Source: Chitinophagaceae bacterium (GTDB lineage: Bacteria > Bacteroidota > Bacteroidia > Chitinophagales > Chitinophagaceae). From it: a stretch of DNA of 64,000 bases. How positions within the stretch are numbered: the stretch's first letter is position 1; every line of letters starts with the position of its first letter. The position numbers were made by a program, and so were the translations under genes. Location of the stretch: NCBI GenBank assembly GCA_020403425.1, contig JADBXR010000010.1, positions 1 to 64,000 of the forward strand, read 5' to 3'. The notes beneath the pieces were generated by a model. That model was not told the DNA's origin, ran no database searches, and saw only the letters and a program-made list of their open reading frames with translations. This document shows, in pieces, positions 8,165 to 17,756 of the stretch.

Positions 8165-10582
8165 ATGACGATCAGTTACAATTGGTTATGTGATTACCTG
8201 CCGGAAGCCATTGAGCCAGAGAAATTATCGAAGATCCTGACCTCGATCGGTCTGGAAGTGGAAAGTCTTGAAAAATATGAGAGCATCAAGGGTGGACTGG
8301 CAGGCCTGGTGATCGGTGAGGTATTGGAAACCAGCCAGCATCCCAATGCCGATAAACTGAAACTGACCAAAGTGAATATTGGTGCCGCTGAACCCTTGCA
8401 GATCGTTTGCGGGGCAGCCAATGTGGCCGCCGGACAAAAAGTGGTGGTGGCCACTATCGGAACCACGATCTACCCGGTGGGTGGCGATCCCCTGACCATG
8501 AAACTGGCCAAGATCCGCGGTGTGGAAAGCCAGGGAATGATCTGCGCCGAAGATGAGATCGGTGTGGGTACCAGTCACGACGGGATCCTGGTAATGCCCG
8601 CAGATGCCAGGGTGGGCTCACCTGCGGCGGATCACTTCAAGCCTTATTCCGACTGGATCTATGAGATCGGTCTTACCCCCAACCGGATGGATGCCATGAG
8701 CCATTATGGCGTTGCCAGGGATGTTTGCGCCTATCTCACGCATCATATCGCTGAGGCCAGGGTAAGAACGCCTTTTACCAATGGGTTCTCCGTAGACAAT
8801 ACTTCCTTGCCCATCAAGGTCACTATCGAGAATACAGAAGCCTGCCCGCGGTATGCCGGTGTGAGCATCAGCGGCGTGACCGTAGGGGAATCGCCCAAAT
8901 GGCTGAAAGACCGGTTGGTGGCGATTGGACTTCGTTCGATCAACAATATCGTCGATATCACCAATTTCATCCTGCACGAGACCGGTCAGCCACTGCATGC
9001 TTTTGATGCGGATGCCATCACCGGGGGGCAGGTGATCGTAAAGAACCTGCCTTCGGGTACTCCGTTCGTTACGCTCGATGAAAAAGAAAGAAAGCTGGAT
9101 GCCGGGGACCTGATGATCTGTAATGCCCAGGAAGGCATGTGTATCGCCGGCGTATTTGGTGGATGGAAAAGCGGGGTAACAGCTACTACAAAGAATATTT
9201 TCCTGGAAAGCGCCTGGTTCCATCCCGTGAGTATCCGTAAGACATCGGTCCGCCATGAACTGCGTACCGATGCGGCCACCCGTTTTGAGAAAGGGGTGGA
9301 CATTTCCCATACCGTGCAAGTATTGAAACGGGCGGCATTGCTGATCAAAGAGATCGCCGGTGGAAGCATTTCCAGCGAGATTGTGGACGTATATCCTGAC
9401 CCCAGGCCAAAGGCAGAGGTTTCGCTCAAGAACCATTACCTCAAAAAACTGAGCGGTAAGAACTACCATGCCGATGCCATCAAACGCATCCTCCTCAGCC
9501 TTGGTTTCGAGATCGTGCGGGAAGGACTGGATGAATTGCGCGTGGCCGTTCCTTACAGCAAACCGGATATCAGCATACCGGCCGATATCGTGGAAGAGAT
9601 CCTGCGTATCGACGGGTTGGACAATATCGAGATCCCTTCCACCATCACCATCAGTCCGGCGGTAGAGGCGCTGGGGCAAAAGGAATCTTTGAAGGATAAG
9701 ATCGCCACTTACCTGGTGGGACAGGGTTTTACCGAGATACTGACGAACTCCATCACCAACAGCAAATATTTTGACGAAGAAGTATTGGCCGTAACGGTGA
9801 AGATGATCAATAACCTTAGTGAAGAACTGAACGTGCTGCGTCCATCCATGCTGGAAACGGGTCTGGAGTCCATTGCCTATAACCTGAACAGGCGTAACCA
9901 GAATCTCCAGTTCTTTGAGATCGGGAAAACGTACCATACAAAGGCTGTGGGTGAATATGTAGAAACAGAGCATCTCTGCCTGTACATAACAGGTAATGAT
10001 CATGAGGACAGCTGGCGGGAGAAGGGCAGGTCCAATGATTTTTACCGGTTGAAAGGGCTGGCCACAGCCTTGTTCACTTTATCCGGTATCGGAAACCTGC
10101 AATTCGAAAAAGCAGATGGCGATGGCCTGGTGCTGAACCTGGTAAGCGGCAAAAAGCAGATGGGACAACTGATGCAGGTATCGGCCCAGAAATTACAATC
10201 ATTCGATATCAAACAGCCTGTGTTCGTACTGGATATCGAATTCGGCAGTTTGCTGGATGCGGTCGGTCAGAATAAGATCCGTTACAGGGAAGTGAACAAG
10301 TTCCCCGTGATGCAACGCGACCTGGCCATGGTGGTGAACCGTGGCATCAGTTTTGAGCAGATAGAGCAGACGGTGAAAAAAGTCAAACTTCCCCGGTTAC
10401 AGGAAACGCGTCTTTTTGATGTGTTCGAAAGTGAGAAACTGGGTACCGATAAAAAATCCATGGCCATCAGTTTTCTGTTTGCCGATGAGGAGAAGACCCT
10501 TACGGACAAGGAAGTGGACGCCATGATCGCCAAACTGATACAGGGTTTTGAGAAGGACCTGGCAGCCGAGATCCGGAAATAA
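8165..10582 (+). CDS. pheT: Phenylalanyl-tRNA synthetase beta subunit
   Basis: Large subunit of the alpha2-beta2 enzyme that charges tRNA-Phe and edits mischarged Tyr. The 805-aa length is normal. Visible domains are an N-terminal EMAP/tRNA-binding fold (about 40-150, HPNADKLKLTKVNIG), the B3/B4 editing domain (about 210-400, HETGQPLHAFDAD), the B5 domain (about 405-475), a catalytic-like core, and the C-terminal ferredoxin-like anticodon-binding domain (about 710-805, KFPVMQRDLAMVV). pheS is not in the window. It starts the rightward gene series from the candidate origin. Confidence 0.97.
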   Translation: MTISYNWLCDYLPEAIEPEKLSKILTSIGLEVESLEKYESIKGGLAGLVIGEVLETSQHPNADKLKLTKVNIGAAEPLQIVCGAANVAAGQKVVVATIGTTIYPVGGDPLTMKLAKIRGVESQGMICAEDEIGVGTSHDGILVMPADARVGSPAADHFKPYSDWIYEIGLTPNRMDAMSHYGVARDVCAYLTHHIAEARVRTPFTNGFSVDNTSLPIKVTIENTEACPRYAGVSISGVTVGESPKWLKDRLVAIGLRSINNIVDITNFILHETGQPLHAFDADAITGGQVIVKNLPSGTPFVTLDEKERKLDAGDLMICNAQEGMCIAGVFGGWKSGVTATTKNIFLESAWFHPVSIRKTSVRHELRTDAATRFEKGVDISHTVQVLKRAALLIKEIAGGSISSEIVDVYPDPRPKAEVSLKNHYLKKLSGKNYHADAIKRILLSLGFEIVREGLDELRVAVPYSKPDISIPADIVEEILRIDGLDNIEIPSTITISPAVEALGQKESLKDKIATYLVGQGFTEILTNSITNSKYFDEEVLAVTVKMINNLSEELNVLRPSMLETGLESIAYNLNRRNQNLQFFEIGKTYHTKAVGEYVETEHLCLYITGNDHEDSWREKGRSNDFYRLKGLATALFTLSGIGNLQFEKADGDGLVLNLVSGKKQMGQLMQVSAQKLQSFDIKQPVFVLDIEFGSLLDAVGQNKIRYREVNKFPVMQRDLAMVVNRGISFEQIEQTVKKVKLPRLQETRLFDVFESEKLGTDKKSMAISFLFADEEKTLTDKEVDAMIAKLIQGFEKDLAAEIRK

Positions 10583-10682
10583 AGGCTCGTTTTTTTATAA
10601 GTGCCTAATTGCCAGAAGCCAAGTGAATAATAAGTGCAGTAAAATTGCATAACTCTTCTGCATTGACCTTATCTTTAATCAG

Positions 10683-10970
10683 ATGGTTAACCTTGATCAA
10701 CAGATAAAAAGCATCCAGGATAAACTTCAGCAGTTGCTGAAGCAACAGGTCTTGCTGCAAAAGGAGAACCTGCAACTGCGGAAGGAACTGGAAAAGGCCA
10801 CAGCTTTGAACGCGGAGAAACAGCACCTGGTAGTAACGCTGCAGCAACAGGTGGATGCCGTAAAACTGGGCTCAGGCTCATTGAATGAAGCGGAAAAAGC
10901 GGCCCTCAGCAAACGGATCGACGGATACCTGAAAGAAATTGACCAGTGCCTGGCACTTTTAAACACCTAA
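10683..10970 (+). CDS. Small coiled-coil protein preceding zapA
   Basis: A 95-aa protein, almost entirely helical and coiled-coil forming, rich in Leu, Gln, Lys and Glu (DQQIKSIQDKLQQLLKQQ). It has no signal peptide or membrane segment. It ends 8 bp before zapA and so is surely co-transcribed. Its size, coiled-coil nature and tight linkage to zapA suggest a cell-division accessory analogous to ZapB, but sequence similarity to ZapB cannot be claimed here. A TATCTTTA element at about 10670 may serve as promoter and would leave almost no leader. Confidence 0.75.
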   Translation: MVNLDQQIKSIQDKLQQLLKQQVLLQKENLQLRKELEKATALNAEKQHLVVTLQQQVDAVKLGSGSLNEAEKAALSKRIDGYLKEIDQCLALLNT

Positions 10971-10978
10971 CCTGACCC

Positions 10979-11278
10979 ATGTCTGAACTCATACCCGTTA
11001 ATATCCTGATCGCCGACCGGAGTTACCGCCTGAAGATAGAGGCGGCCGATGAGGAAATGGTGCGTAAGACCGCAGCCCTCATCAATGATAAGGTCACTGA
11101 GTTCAAGACCCAGTTTGCCGGTAAGGACATGCAGGATTATGTTTCGATGGTATTGCTCTGGTTCGCCACTGAGCAGAACCGCTCCGGTATTGACCAGGTA
11201 AAATGGGAGGAAGCTTCTGAAAAACTGGCCTCGCTTGAAAAAATGATGGATAAGGCCCTGACAGAAAATCCTTTATGA
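10979..11278 (+). CDS. zapA: Cell division protein ZapA
   Basis: Cytoplasmic FtsZ-bundling protein. The 99-aa product shows the ZapA pattern: an N-terminal strand region (IPVNILIADRSYRLKIEAADEEMVRKTAALINDKV) followed by a long C-terminal helix. It sits 8 bp after the coiled-coil gene, which may encode a division partner. Confidence 0.88.
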   Translation: MSELIPVNILIADRSYRLKIEAADEEMVRKTAALINDKVTEFKTQFAGKDMQDYVSMVLLWFATEQNRSGIDQVKWEEASEKLASLEKMMDKALTENPL

Positions 11279-11306
11279 TCATCGCTTCCAGAGGCCAGCT
11301 CTGGCC

Positions 11307-11332
11307 AGCCGGCTGCCGCTGACCGGCTTTTT
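11307..11332 (+). terminator. Possible intrinsic terminator after zapA
   Basis: AGCCGG (11307-11312) pairs with CCGGCT (11323-11328) around a 10-nt loop, followed by a short T run. A second nested GGCCAG/CTGGCC pairing lies just upstream. The stem is only 6 bp, so this is tentative. The rest of the 200-bp zapA-rny gap shows a TATCTTCG promoter-like element near 11393 and no gene. Confidence 0.45.
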
Positions 11333-11478
11333 GAACCCGCTTTTCCGCATAAGTTCCCAGTTCGTCGCTCGTACTTCGTACTTATTTAAGTATCTTCGTC
11401 CGGTATCATTTACTTATTACAGGAAAATGAGATGTGAACAACGTTATATTGTGAACTATTTTAAAACTTGCCAACAAC

Positions 11479-13044
11479 ATGGACCAGACAATAGTCTTTA
11501 TAATAATTGGTGCCAGTACACTAATTGTGGGGCTTATAGCGGGTAAATTCCTTTTTGCTAAGAACACCAAAAAACAGATCGAGGAAGCTGAGCAACAGGC
11601 TCAAAACATTCTGAAAGAGGCCGAACTCCGGGCCGAGACCATCAAAAAGGAGAAACAGCTGGAGGCCAAAGAGAAGTTCGTACAGCTGAAATCCGAGTAC
11701 GATCGTGAAGTGCTGGAAAGGAACCGGAAACTGGGTGAACTGGAGAACAGGGCCAAGCAGAAGGATATCAGCATCAACCAGAAGGAGGCCGCCCTCGATA
11801 AGCAGATCAAAGAGAACGAAGCCATCAAAGAGAACCTCAATCGCCAGATAGAGGTAGTGAACCATAAGCGCACCGAGCTGGAAAAACACCAGGAAGAGCA
11901 TATCCGCCGCCTGGAGAAAATTGCCGGACTCAGTGCCGAAGAGGCCAAGGCCCAGCTGGTGGAAAGCCTGAAAGCAGAAGCCCATTCACAGGCACTGACC
12001 CTGCAGCAGGAGATCATCGAAGATGCCAAGCTGAAAGCCAATAAGGAAGCCCGCAAGATCGTGATCCAATCCATCCAGCGTACCGCTGCGGAAGTGACCA
12101 TCGAAAATACCGTTACCGTATTCAACCTGGAAACAGATGAGATCAAAGGCCAGATCATCGGCCGTGAGGGTCGTAATATACGCGCCATTGAAGCGGCCAC
12201 CGGTGTTGACCTGATCGTTGACGATACTCCGGAAGCCATCATCCTCTCCTCATTCGACCCCCTCAGAAGGGAAGTGGCCCGTTTGAGCCTGCAGCGCCTG
12301 GTATCGGATGGACGTATCCACCCGGCCCGTATTGAGGAAGTGGTGGAAAAGACCCGTCGCCAGTTGGAAGAACAGATCATCGAGATCGGTGAAAGAACCG
12401 TTATTGAAATGGGCATCCATGGCCTGCACAAGGAACTGGTGCGGATCGTAGGTAAGATGCGTTTCCGTTCTTCTTACGGACAGAACCTGTTGATGCACAG
12501 CCGCGAGACCGCCAATCTCTGCGCCATCATGGCGGCTGAACTGGGCATGAACCCCAAACTGGCCAAACGTGCCGGTCTGCTGCACGATATCGGTAAAGTG
12601 CCCGATGAGGAGACCGAACTGACCCACGCACTGCTGGGAGCCAAACTGGCCGAGAAATACGGGGAGAACCCTGCCGTGGTGAATGCCATCGGTGCCCACC
12701 ACGATGAAATGGAGATGCAATATGTGATCTCGCCCATTATCCAGGCCTGCGACGCCATCAGCGGAGCCCGTCCGGGAGCCCGTCGCGAGATCATGCAGCA
12801 GTACCTGCAGCGTATCAAAGACCTTGAGAATCTGGCACTTAACTATAACGGAGTGGAAAAAGCCTATGCTATCCAGGCCGGCCGTGAGCTGCGGGTGATC
12901 GTAGAGGCCGATAAGGTAACGGATGTTGACAGCGACAAGCTCAGCTTCGAGATCGCCCAGAAGATCCAGACCGAAATGACCTATCCGGGACAGATCAAAG
13001 TAACCGTAATACGTGAAAAAAGGGCGATTAATATAGCCAGGTAA
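11479..13044 (+). CDS. rny: Ribonuclease Y
   Basis: Membrane-anchored endoribonuclease that initiates mRNA decay. The 521-aa product has an N-terminal transmembrane helix (about 4-27), a long charged coiled coil (about 30-190), a KH domain containing [15 protein letters not shown] (about 215-235) and an HD domain with the metal-binding pair His369-Asp370 in LLHDIGKVP. The C-terminus is the usual [11 protein letters not shown]. Length and domain order match the family exactly. Confidence 0.97.
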   Translation: MDQTIVFIIIGASTLIVGLIAGKFLFAKNTKKQIEEAEQQAQNILKEAELRAETIKKEKQLEAKEKFVQLKSEYDREVLERNRKLGELENRAKQKDISINQKEAALDKQIKENEAIKENLNRQIEVVNHKRTELEKHQEEHIRRLEKIAGLSAEEAKAQLVESLKAEAHSQALTLQQEIIEDAKLKANKEARKIVIQSIQRTAAEVTIENTVTVFNLETDEIKGQIIGREGRNIRAIEAATGVDLIVDDTPEAIILSSFDPLRREVARLSLQRLVSDGRIHPARIEEVVEKTRRQLEEQIIEIGERTVIEMGIHGLHKELVRIVGKMRFRSSYGQNLLMHSRETANLCAIMAAELGMNPKLAKRAGLLHDIGKVPDEETELTHALLGAKLAEKYGENPAVVNAIGAHHDEMEMQYVISPIIQACDAISGARPGARREIMQQYLQRIKDLENLALNYNGVEKAYAIQAGRELRVIVEADKVTDVDSDKLSFEIAQKIQTEMTYPGQIKVTVIREKRAINIAR

Positions 13045-13052
13045 AAAAAATT

Positions 13053-13080
13053 ACTAATTACTAATTCCTAATTATTAATT
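13053..13080 (+). repeat. Four tandem heptamers ACTAATT upstream of rplS
   Basis: ACTAATT, ACTAATT, CCTAATT and ATTAATT follow each other without gaps, ending 7 bp before the rplS TACCTTTG element. The 7-bp unit matches the period of the GTGAGTN elements, but no opposing arm is present. Confidence 0.7.
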
Positions 13081-13087
13081 TTCCCCT

Positions 13088-13095
13088 TACCTTTG
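13088..13095 (+). promoter_or_regulatory. TAnnTTTG -7 element for rplS
   Basis: TACCTTTG, 22 nt before the rplS ATG. The -33 region falls in the AT-rich heptamer tract. Confidence 0.6.
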
Positions 13096-13117
13096 CCGTC
13101 CGCAAAAAAGAAAAGTT

Positions 13118-13468
13118 ATGAACGCAGCAGTTCAGTTTGTTCACGATCAGTTGACAACTAAAAAGACCCATCCGGCTTTCAAAGCTGGTGACAATATTAC
13201 CGTTAACTACAAGATTGTAGAAGGTGGTAAAGAGCGTATCCAGAGTTTCCGTGGAGATGTTATCAAACAGCAGGGAAATGGTGCAACTGCATCTTTCACA
13301 GTGCGTAAGATCTCTGATGGTGTTGGTGTGGAGCGTCTGTTCCCGATCCTGTCTCCCAACATCGATTCTATCGTGTTGAACAAGTCTGGTAAGGTACGCC
13401 GCGCCAAACTGTACTACCTGCGTGAGCGCAGCGGTAAGAGTGCCCGTATCAAGGAAAAACGCTTCTAA
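13118..13468 (+). CDS. rplS: 50S ribosomal protein L19
   Basis: Ribosomal protein at the 30S-50S interface. The 116-aa product carries the L19 signatures [46 protein letters not shown] and the basic C-terminal [21 protein letters not shown]. It is transcribed alone: a promoter lies 22 nt upstream and a strong terminator 24 nt downstream. The usual partners trmD and rimM are absent here. Confidence 0.98.
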   Translation: MNAAVQFVHDQLTTKKTHPAFKAGDNITVNYKIVEGGKERIQSFRGDVIKQQGNGATASFTVRKISDGVGVERLFPILSPNIDSIVLNKSGKVRRAKLYYLRERSGKSARIKEKRF

Positions 13469-13492
13469 GCTTTTTCTCTTCAATAAATTCAG

Positions 13493-13528
13493 GCGGAAGT
13501 TTAGGATACACTAAACTTCCGCTTTTTT
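13493..13528 (+). terminator. Intrinsic terminator after rplS
   Basis: A perfect 12-bp stem GCGGAAGTTTAG / CTAAACTTCCGC (13493-13504 and 13511-13522) with a 6-nt loop, followed by TTTTTT. Confidence 0.92.
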
Positions 13529-13606
13529 ATGCCGTCAGAGGAAAGAATATTTATAGTTGTGTGACATTTGTTTTACCTTAACTTTACAACTCTTAAAACA
13601 TTTTTT

Positions 13607-13804
13607 ATGGGCAATTTAGGTTTTCAGGAAATTTTACTGATCGCAGTGGTGGTTCTCGTTTTGTTCGGCGGAAGAAAGATCCCCGAGTTCATGAGAGGAC
13701 TGGGTAAAGGTATCCGTGAGTTCAACGATGCAAAGAACAACGTGAAGAAAGAACTGGAAGAGGGTATGAAAGAGAAAGATCAGACCACTACTACGCAACC
13801 GTAA
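13607..13804 (+). CDS. tatA: Twin-arginine translocase subunit TatA
   Basis: Pore-forming component of the Tat export system. Starting at the ATG at 13607 gives 65 aa with the N-terminal membrane helix (about 5-22, [13 protein letters not shown]), the [14 protein letters not shown] hinge and amphipathic helix, and a charged C-terminal tail. The longer ORF from 13568 adds an unlikely 13-residue leader. tatC is not adjacent. gatA follows 27 bp downstream and is probably co-transcribed. Confidence 0.93.
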   Translation: MGNLGFQEILLIAVVVLVLFGGRKIPEFMRGLGKGIREFNDAKNNVKKELEEGMKEKDQTTTTQP

Positions 13805-13831
13805 TTATTCCCACCAAAAGCATTATAGGCT

Positions 13832-15268
13832 TTGTTTCGCTTCAGTACAATCAAAGACTATCATACAACATTACAGAACGGCCAAACCACCTGCGTGGAG
13901 GCCGTTCGTTGTTATTTGGGGTCGATCAAAGAGCGTCCGCAGCTGAATGCCTTTCTGGAAGTATATGAAACAGAGGCCCTGGAACGGGCTGCTGCACTGG
14001 ATCAGGAGCGCCAGCAGGGGAAAGCACTGGGCAAACTGCATGGTGTGGTCGTGGGCCTGAAAGATGTGATCAGCTATAAGGGACATGCTGTTTCCGCGGC
14101 ATCACATATTCTCGAAAATTTTACTGCTGTATACAATGCCACGGCTGTTGAAAAATTACTGGCGGAGGGTGCCATCATCATCGGCAGACAGAACTGTGAT
14201 GAATTTGCGATGGGCAGCAGTAATGAGAACTCCGCTTTTGGTCCGGTAAGGAACGCTATCGATGAGAGCCGGGTACCCGGTGGCTCCTCCGGTGGTTCTG
14301 CCGTAGCCGTACAGGCCGGACTTTGTATGATCAGCCTGGGCAGTGATACTGGTGGCTCTGTACGTCAACCCGCTGATTTCTGTGGGGTGGTGGGACTGAA
14401 ACCGACCTATGGCCGTGTATCGCGTTACGGACTGATTGCCTATGCTTCTTCTTTTGACCAGATCGGCATCTTTGCCGGATCGGTGGAAGATGCGGCACTG
14501 GCATTGGAAGTGATCGCCGGCGCGGATGATTTTGACAGTACGGTATCTCCCCGCGAAGTGCCGGCATACAGTGCAGAACTGGCTGCGCCCGATAAAAGAT
14601 ACCGCATCGCCTATTTCAAGGAAGCCCTGGAACATCCCGGCCTTGACCCTGCTATCCGGGCATCGGTGGAAGCGTTTATCAAAAAATTAACAGATCAGGG
14701 TCATACGGTTACAGCTATTGATTTTGAGCTACTTGAATATGTTGTTCCAACATACTATGTCTTGACCACTGCCGAGGCTTCCAGCAATCTTTCGCGCTTC
14801 GACGGGGTCAAATACGGCTACCGTGCCGATATAGCCGGTGGAGACCTGACCGAGCTGTATAAAGCTTCCCGGAGCGAGGGATTTGGTAAAGAGGTACAAC
14901 GCCGCATCATGCTGGGTACCTTTGTGTTGAGTGCGGGCTATTTTGATGCTTATTTTACTAAGGCTCAACAAGTTAGACAGATATTGCACCAACGTACCCG
15001 AGCCATTTTTACAGAATTCGACGCCATTATTTCGCCTACGGTTCCAGCCACCGCTTTTCGGATCGGGGAGAAGAGCAACGACCCTGTTGAAATGTTCCTG
15101 GCGGATATCTATACCGTATTCGCCAACCTGGTGGGTATTCCCGGGATCTCGCTTCCCCTGTTCAAACACCCCAATGGTCTGCCCTTTGGGCTGCAGGTAA
15201 TGACTTCTCATTTTGATGAGGTATCTTTGCTGCGCCTTTCCCGGCAGCTTACCGCTATCCCCGGGTAG
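13832..15268 (+). CDS. gatA: Glutamyl-tRNA(Gln)/Asp-tRNA(Asn) amidotransferase subunit A
   Basis: Amidase subunit of the GatCAB complex, which generates ammonia from glutamine to convert misacylated Glu-tRNA(Gln). The 478-aa protein contains the amidase signature GGSSGGSAVAVQAG with the catalytic Ser-cisSer-Lys triad (KDV near residue 75, GSDTGGSVRQPA near residue 170) and the C-terminal VPGISLP-type segment (GIPGISLPLF). The start is TTG: an in-frame TAG lies at 13826, only 6 bp upstream, and no ATG is available before conserved sequence. gatB and gatC are elsewhere. Confidence 0.95.
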   Translation: MFRFSTIKDYHTTLQNGQTTCVEAVRCYLGSIKERPQLNAFLEVYETEALERAAALDQERQQGKALGKLHGVVVGLKDVISYKGHAVSAASHILENFTAVYNATAVEKLLAEGAIIIGRQNCDEFAMGSSNENSAFGPVRNAIDESRVPGGSSGGSAVAVQAGLCMISLGSDTGGSVRQPADFCGVVGLKPTYGRVSRYGLIAYASSFDQIGIFAGSVEDAALALEVIAGADDFDSTVSPREVPAYSAELAAPDKRYRIAYFKEALEHPGLDPAIRASVEAFIKKLTDQGHTVTAIDFELLEYVVPTYYVLTTAEASSNLSRFDGVKYGYRADIAGGDLTELYKASRSEGFGKEVQRRIMLGTFVLSAGYFDAYFTKAQQVRQILHQRTRAIFTEFDAIISPTVPATAFRIGEKSNDPVEMFLADIYTVFANLVGIPGISLPLFKHPNGLPFGLQVMTSHFDEVSLLRLSRQLTAIPG

Positions 15269-15329
15269 GTGGGAAAACGGCTTACGGCGTTCGGTCGTAG
15301 AGGTTTTTCCCTCACATAATCCTTTGTAC

Positions 15330-16397
15330 ATGCAGTGGTTCGGAATCAGCATCAGTTCGCATATCTCTATCGCCAAGTTGACCCTGGTGGGTTTTGCTTT
15401 TGTGGCAGGCAGCCTGGGCGCCATGTCGTTCACAGACTACGATGCCCCGGAACAGGTAGCCGATTCTACGCTGAATGATGGTAAAACAGGTTTTAAAAGC
15501 CTGTTCAGTACCAATCATTTCGATGCATCCCGCCCTTATGCGGCACAACTGAACCCAAGGGCCGTATCTTTTGTGCAGGAATATATCCGGAAACAGGGCA
15601 AGGAACTGGAAAGGATGAAATCCTGGGGCAAACCTTATTTTGACCTGTACGATAATGTGTTGAGCCTGTACGGTATTCCCAGGGAGATGAAATACCTGAG
15701 CGTGATAGAAAGTCACCTCAATTCCGGACTGGTATCCTGGGCAGGTGCGGTTGGACCCTGGCAGCTGATGGATTATGAGGCCCGCCGTTTTGGATTGCAA
15801 ACAAGAGGGGTGGATGAGCGTACCGACTATTACAAAAGTACCCATGTGGCCGCCCGCCTGATGAAGGAACTCTATGGCGAGTTCGGCGACTGGCTGCTGG
15901 TCGTGGCAGCTTATAACGGAGGCCCCGGAAGGGTCAGGCAGGCGATCCGGAAAGCCGGTAGCCGTGATTTCTGGGACCTGCAGTATTATTTACCCGAAGA
16001 GACCCGTAACCACGTAAAAAAATTCATAGGTACCCACTATGTGTTCGAAGGAAGTGGTGGCTGGACCACTATGACGGCCAGCGAAACGCAGGTACAAAAG
16101 GCATTGGCGGCCAAACCGCAGGAAGTACAGCTTTCTTCCGATGAACTGGCCAATACCGCAGTGGTGGAAGTGGGTGGGCGTTACAATTCCGTGATCATCG
16201 CCAACGCCCTGGCACTGGATATCACCCGCTTTAATAAATGGAACCCAGGTTTCGACAAGACCCTGTCGGAAGGAAAGAAATACCCCATGCGTTTACCCAA
16301 AGAAACCGTTCCTGTATTTGAGGCCCGCAAGAACAGCCTGCTGATGGAATCCGTTCGCGCCTTGCTGGAGGGTAGAAGCACTACTGCATCCAGGTGA
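15330..16397 (+). CDS. Lytic transglycosylase, SLT domain (MltD-like)
   Basis: Peptidoglycan-cleaving murein lyase of the envelope. Starting at the ATG at 15330 gives 355 aa with an N-terminal membrane or signal segment (ISIAKLTLVGFAFVAGSLGA). The SLT domain includes the catalytic Glu in YLSVIESHLNSGLVSWAGAVGPWQLM and the AAYNGGPGRVRQAI motif. The C-terminal ~80 residues resemble a degenerate LysM or LysM-like linker (ANALALDITRFNKWNPGF). The ORF extends upstream into the gatA 3' end, but that 39-residue extension lacks conserved character. Confidence 0.9.
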   Translation: MQWFGISISSHISIAKLTLVGFAFVAGSLGAMSFTDYDAPEQVADSTLNDGKTGFKSLFSTNHFDASRPYAAQLNPRAVSFVQEYIRKQGKELERMKSWGKPYFDLYDNVLSLYGIPREMKYLSVIESHLNSGLVSWAGAVGPWQLMDYEARRFGLQTRGVDERTDYYKSTHVAARLMKELYGEFGDWLLVVAAYNGGPGRVRQAIRKAGSRDFWDLQYYLPEETRNHVKKFIGTHYVFEGSGGWTTMTASETQVQKALAAKPQEVQLSSDELANTAVVEVGGRYNSVIIANALALDITRFNKWNPGFDKTLSEGKKYPMRLPKETVPVFEARKNSLLMESVRALLEGRSTTASR

Positions 16398-16406
16398 ACC
16401 GCAGGG

Positions 16407-16432
16407 CGGCCATGCATGCCGGTTGTTTTTTT
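16407..16432 (+). terminator. Weak intrinsic terminator after the mltD-like gene
   Basis: CGGCCATGCATGCCG forms a short bulged hairpin followed by GTTGTTTTTTT in the 42-bp gap between convergent genes. It would serve the plus-strand gene only. Confidence 0.5.
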
Positions 16433-16439
16433 CGCGATA

Positions 16440-17738
16440 TCAGTGGTCGGGCAATGTTTCCAATACTTTTTTGATGGCGGTTGCTTTCAACAAACATTCC
16501 TCGTATTCCTTTTCCGGTTCGCTGTAAAAAGTGATGCCTCCGCCAACCAGGTAACTCAGGTACTGTTGTGAGGCATTGTACAGGATACTCCTGATGACCA
16601 CGTTGAAATCAAAATCATTGTCCGGACTGATATATCCCACTGCACCGGAGTAAATGCCCCGCCGAGTGGATTCGTATTGTTCGATCAGTTCCATCACACG
16701 CCGTTTGGGTGCACCGGTCATGCTGCCCATGGGAAAACTGGCCTGTAAGATCTCTGCAAGTCCCGTGTTCTCCTTTAATTCGCCCGAAATGGTGGAGATC
16801 ATCTGGTGTACCTGCGGGAAACTGTAAATGCCGAACAGCTCATCCACCTGTACCGATCCCTCTTTGCATACCTGGCTCAGGTCGTTGCGCACCAGGTCTA
16901 CCACCATCACGTTCTCACTTCTGTCCTTTTCACTTTGGTGCAAAGCCTGTTTCAAGGCCTCATCGGCAGCGGTATCCAACAGGTTCCGTTGAAAAGTTCC
17001 CTTGATGGGTTGTGAGAGCAGGCGGTTGCCTTTTTTCTGCAGGTACCTTTCCGGACTGGCACATAACAGGTATTTGTCTTCCAGTTTGTAGAAACAGGAG
17101 AACGGATTGGGTGATAGTTCCGTTAACCTTCGGTAAACCGTAAGTGGGTCTACCTGGGTGCTCTCCGCATAGAACTCCTGGCAGAAATTGAGCTCATAAC
17201 AATCTCCCCGCTGGATATGTTTCCGGATCGATTCGATCGTCCGGATATAGGCTTCTTTGGTGATCCGGGGTTGGATGCGAACGGAGCGTGAGCCTTTTTT
17301 TTCCGCAGTTATTGTGCAGGAGAGGATATCCTGGAAAACTGCTTCGGGATCCTGGGTAAGGGAAGAGATGGTTAGCCGGCCATCCTGTAACTGCAGCACA
17401 GTTTCCGGGCGAAAGAGACCGATATCGGGAAATCCAATGGGATCGGGGTGTTCTGATCGCAGCGGCGCAAGTGCATTCTTCAGGTCATAAGACAGGTGAC
17501 CAAAAAGCCAGTCGCGGTTTTCGGCATAGCGCTGTTGTAAACGGGCAAGAATGCTTTGTTGGGGAGAGAACCATTCCACGGCACCTGCAGCGGCCAGACA
17601 TTCGACCGAATTGTGTTGGGAGCCGTATTGATGGTTGTCCAGAAAACAACAAATGTTGAACCGGTTTACCCAGCTCAACATTTGTTGTTTTCCTATATCC
17701 AGATTCTGTACAGGGAAAGATGCGGTTCTTCTTTTCAC
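16440..17738 (-). CDS. pabB: Aminodeoxychorismate synthase component I / chorismate-binding enzyme
   Basis: Converts chorismate plus ammonia to 4-amino-4-deoxychorismate for folate synthesis. The 432-aa protein has the chorismate-binding C-terminal domain with the PabB-type PIKGT motif (TrpE has PIAGT), ENVMVVDLVRNDLS, SFPMGSMTGAPKRRVMELI and GGGITFYSEPEKEYEE. The start is GTG at 17738, preferred over the ATG at 17681 because upstream residues (FPVQNLDIGKQQ) look like the family N-terminus. No pabA or pabC is adjacent. It lies 18 bp after the acidic-protein gene and may belong to the same transcript. Confidence 0.93.
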   Translation of the reverse strand: MKRRTASFPVQNLDIGKQQMLSWVNRFNICCFLDNHQYGSQHNSVECLAAAGAVEWFSPQQSILARLQQRYAENRDWLFGHLSYDLKNALAPLRSEHPDPIGFPDIGLFRPETVLQLQDGRLTISSLTQDPEAVFQDILSCTITAEKKGSRSVRIQPRITKEAYIRTIESIRKHIQRGDCYELNFCQEFYAESTQVDPLTVYRRLTELSPNPFSCFYKLEDKYLLCASPERYLQKKGNRLLSQPIKGTFQRNLLDTAADEALKQALHQSEKDRSENVMVVDLVRNDLSQVCKEGSVQVDELFGIYSFPQVHQMISTISGELKENTGLAEILQASFPMGSMTGAPKRRVMELIEQYESTRRGIYSGAVGYISPDNDFDFNVVIRSILYNASQQYLSYLVGGGITFYSEPEKEYEECLLKATAIKKVLETLPDH

Positions 17739-17756
17739 CGTTGTAAGGGGCGATGA

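Noticed and set aside
8618-10003. 461-aa minus-strand ORF
   Set aside because: Lies wholly inside pheT in antisense. The translation has no family motifs, while pheT is unmistakable.
11279-11478. Possible 6S RNA gene next to zapA, as in proteobacteria
   Set aside because: No long double-stranded rod with a central bubble could be drawn. Only a small terminator-like hairpin and AT-rich leader are seen.
11331-11546. 71-aa ORF between zapA and rny
   Set aside because: Overlaps the rny start in another frame and carries no signal or domain. The gap looks like leader DNA.
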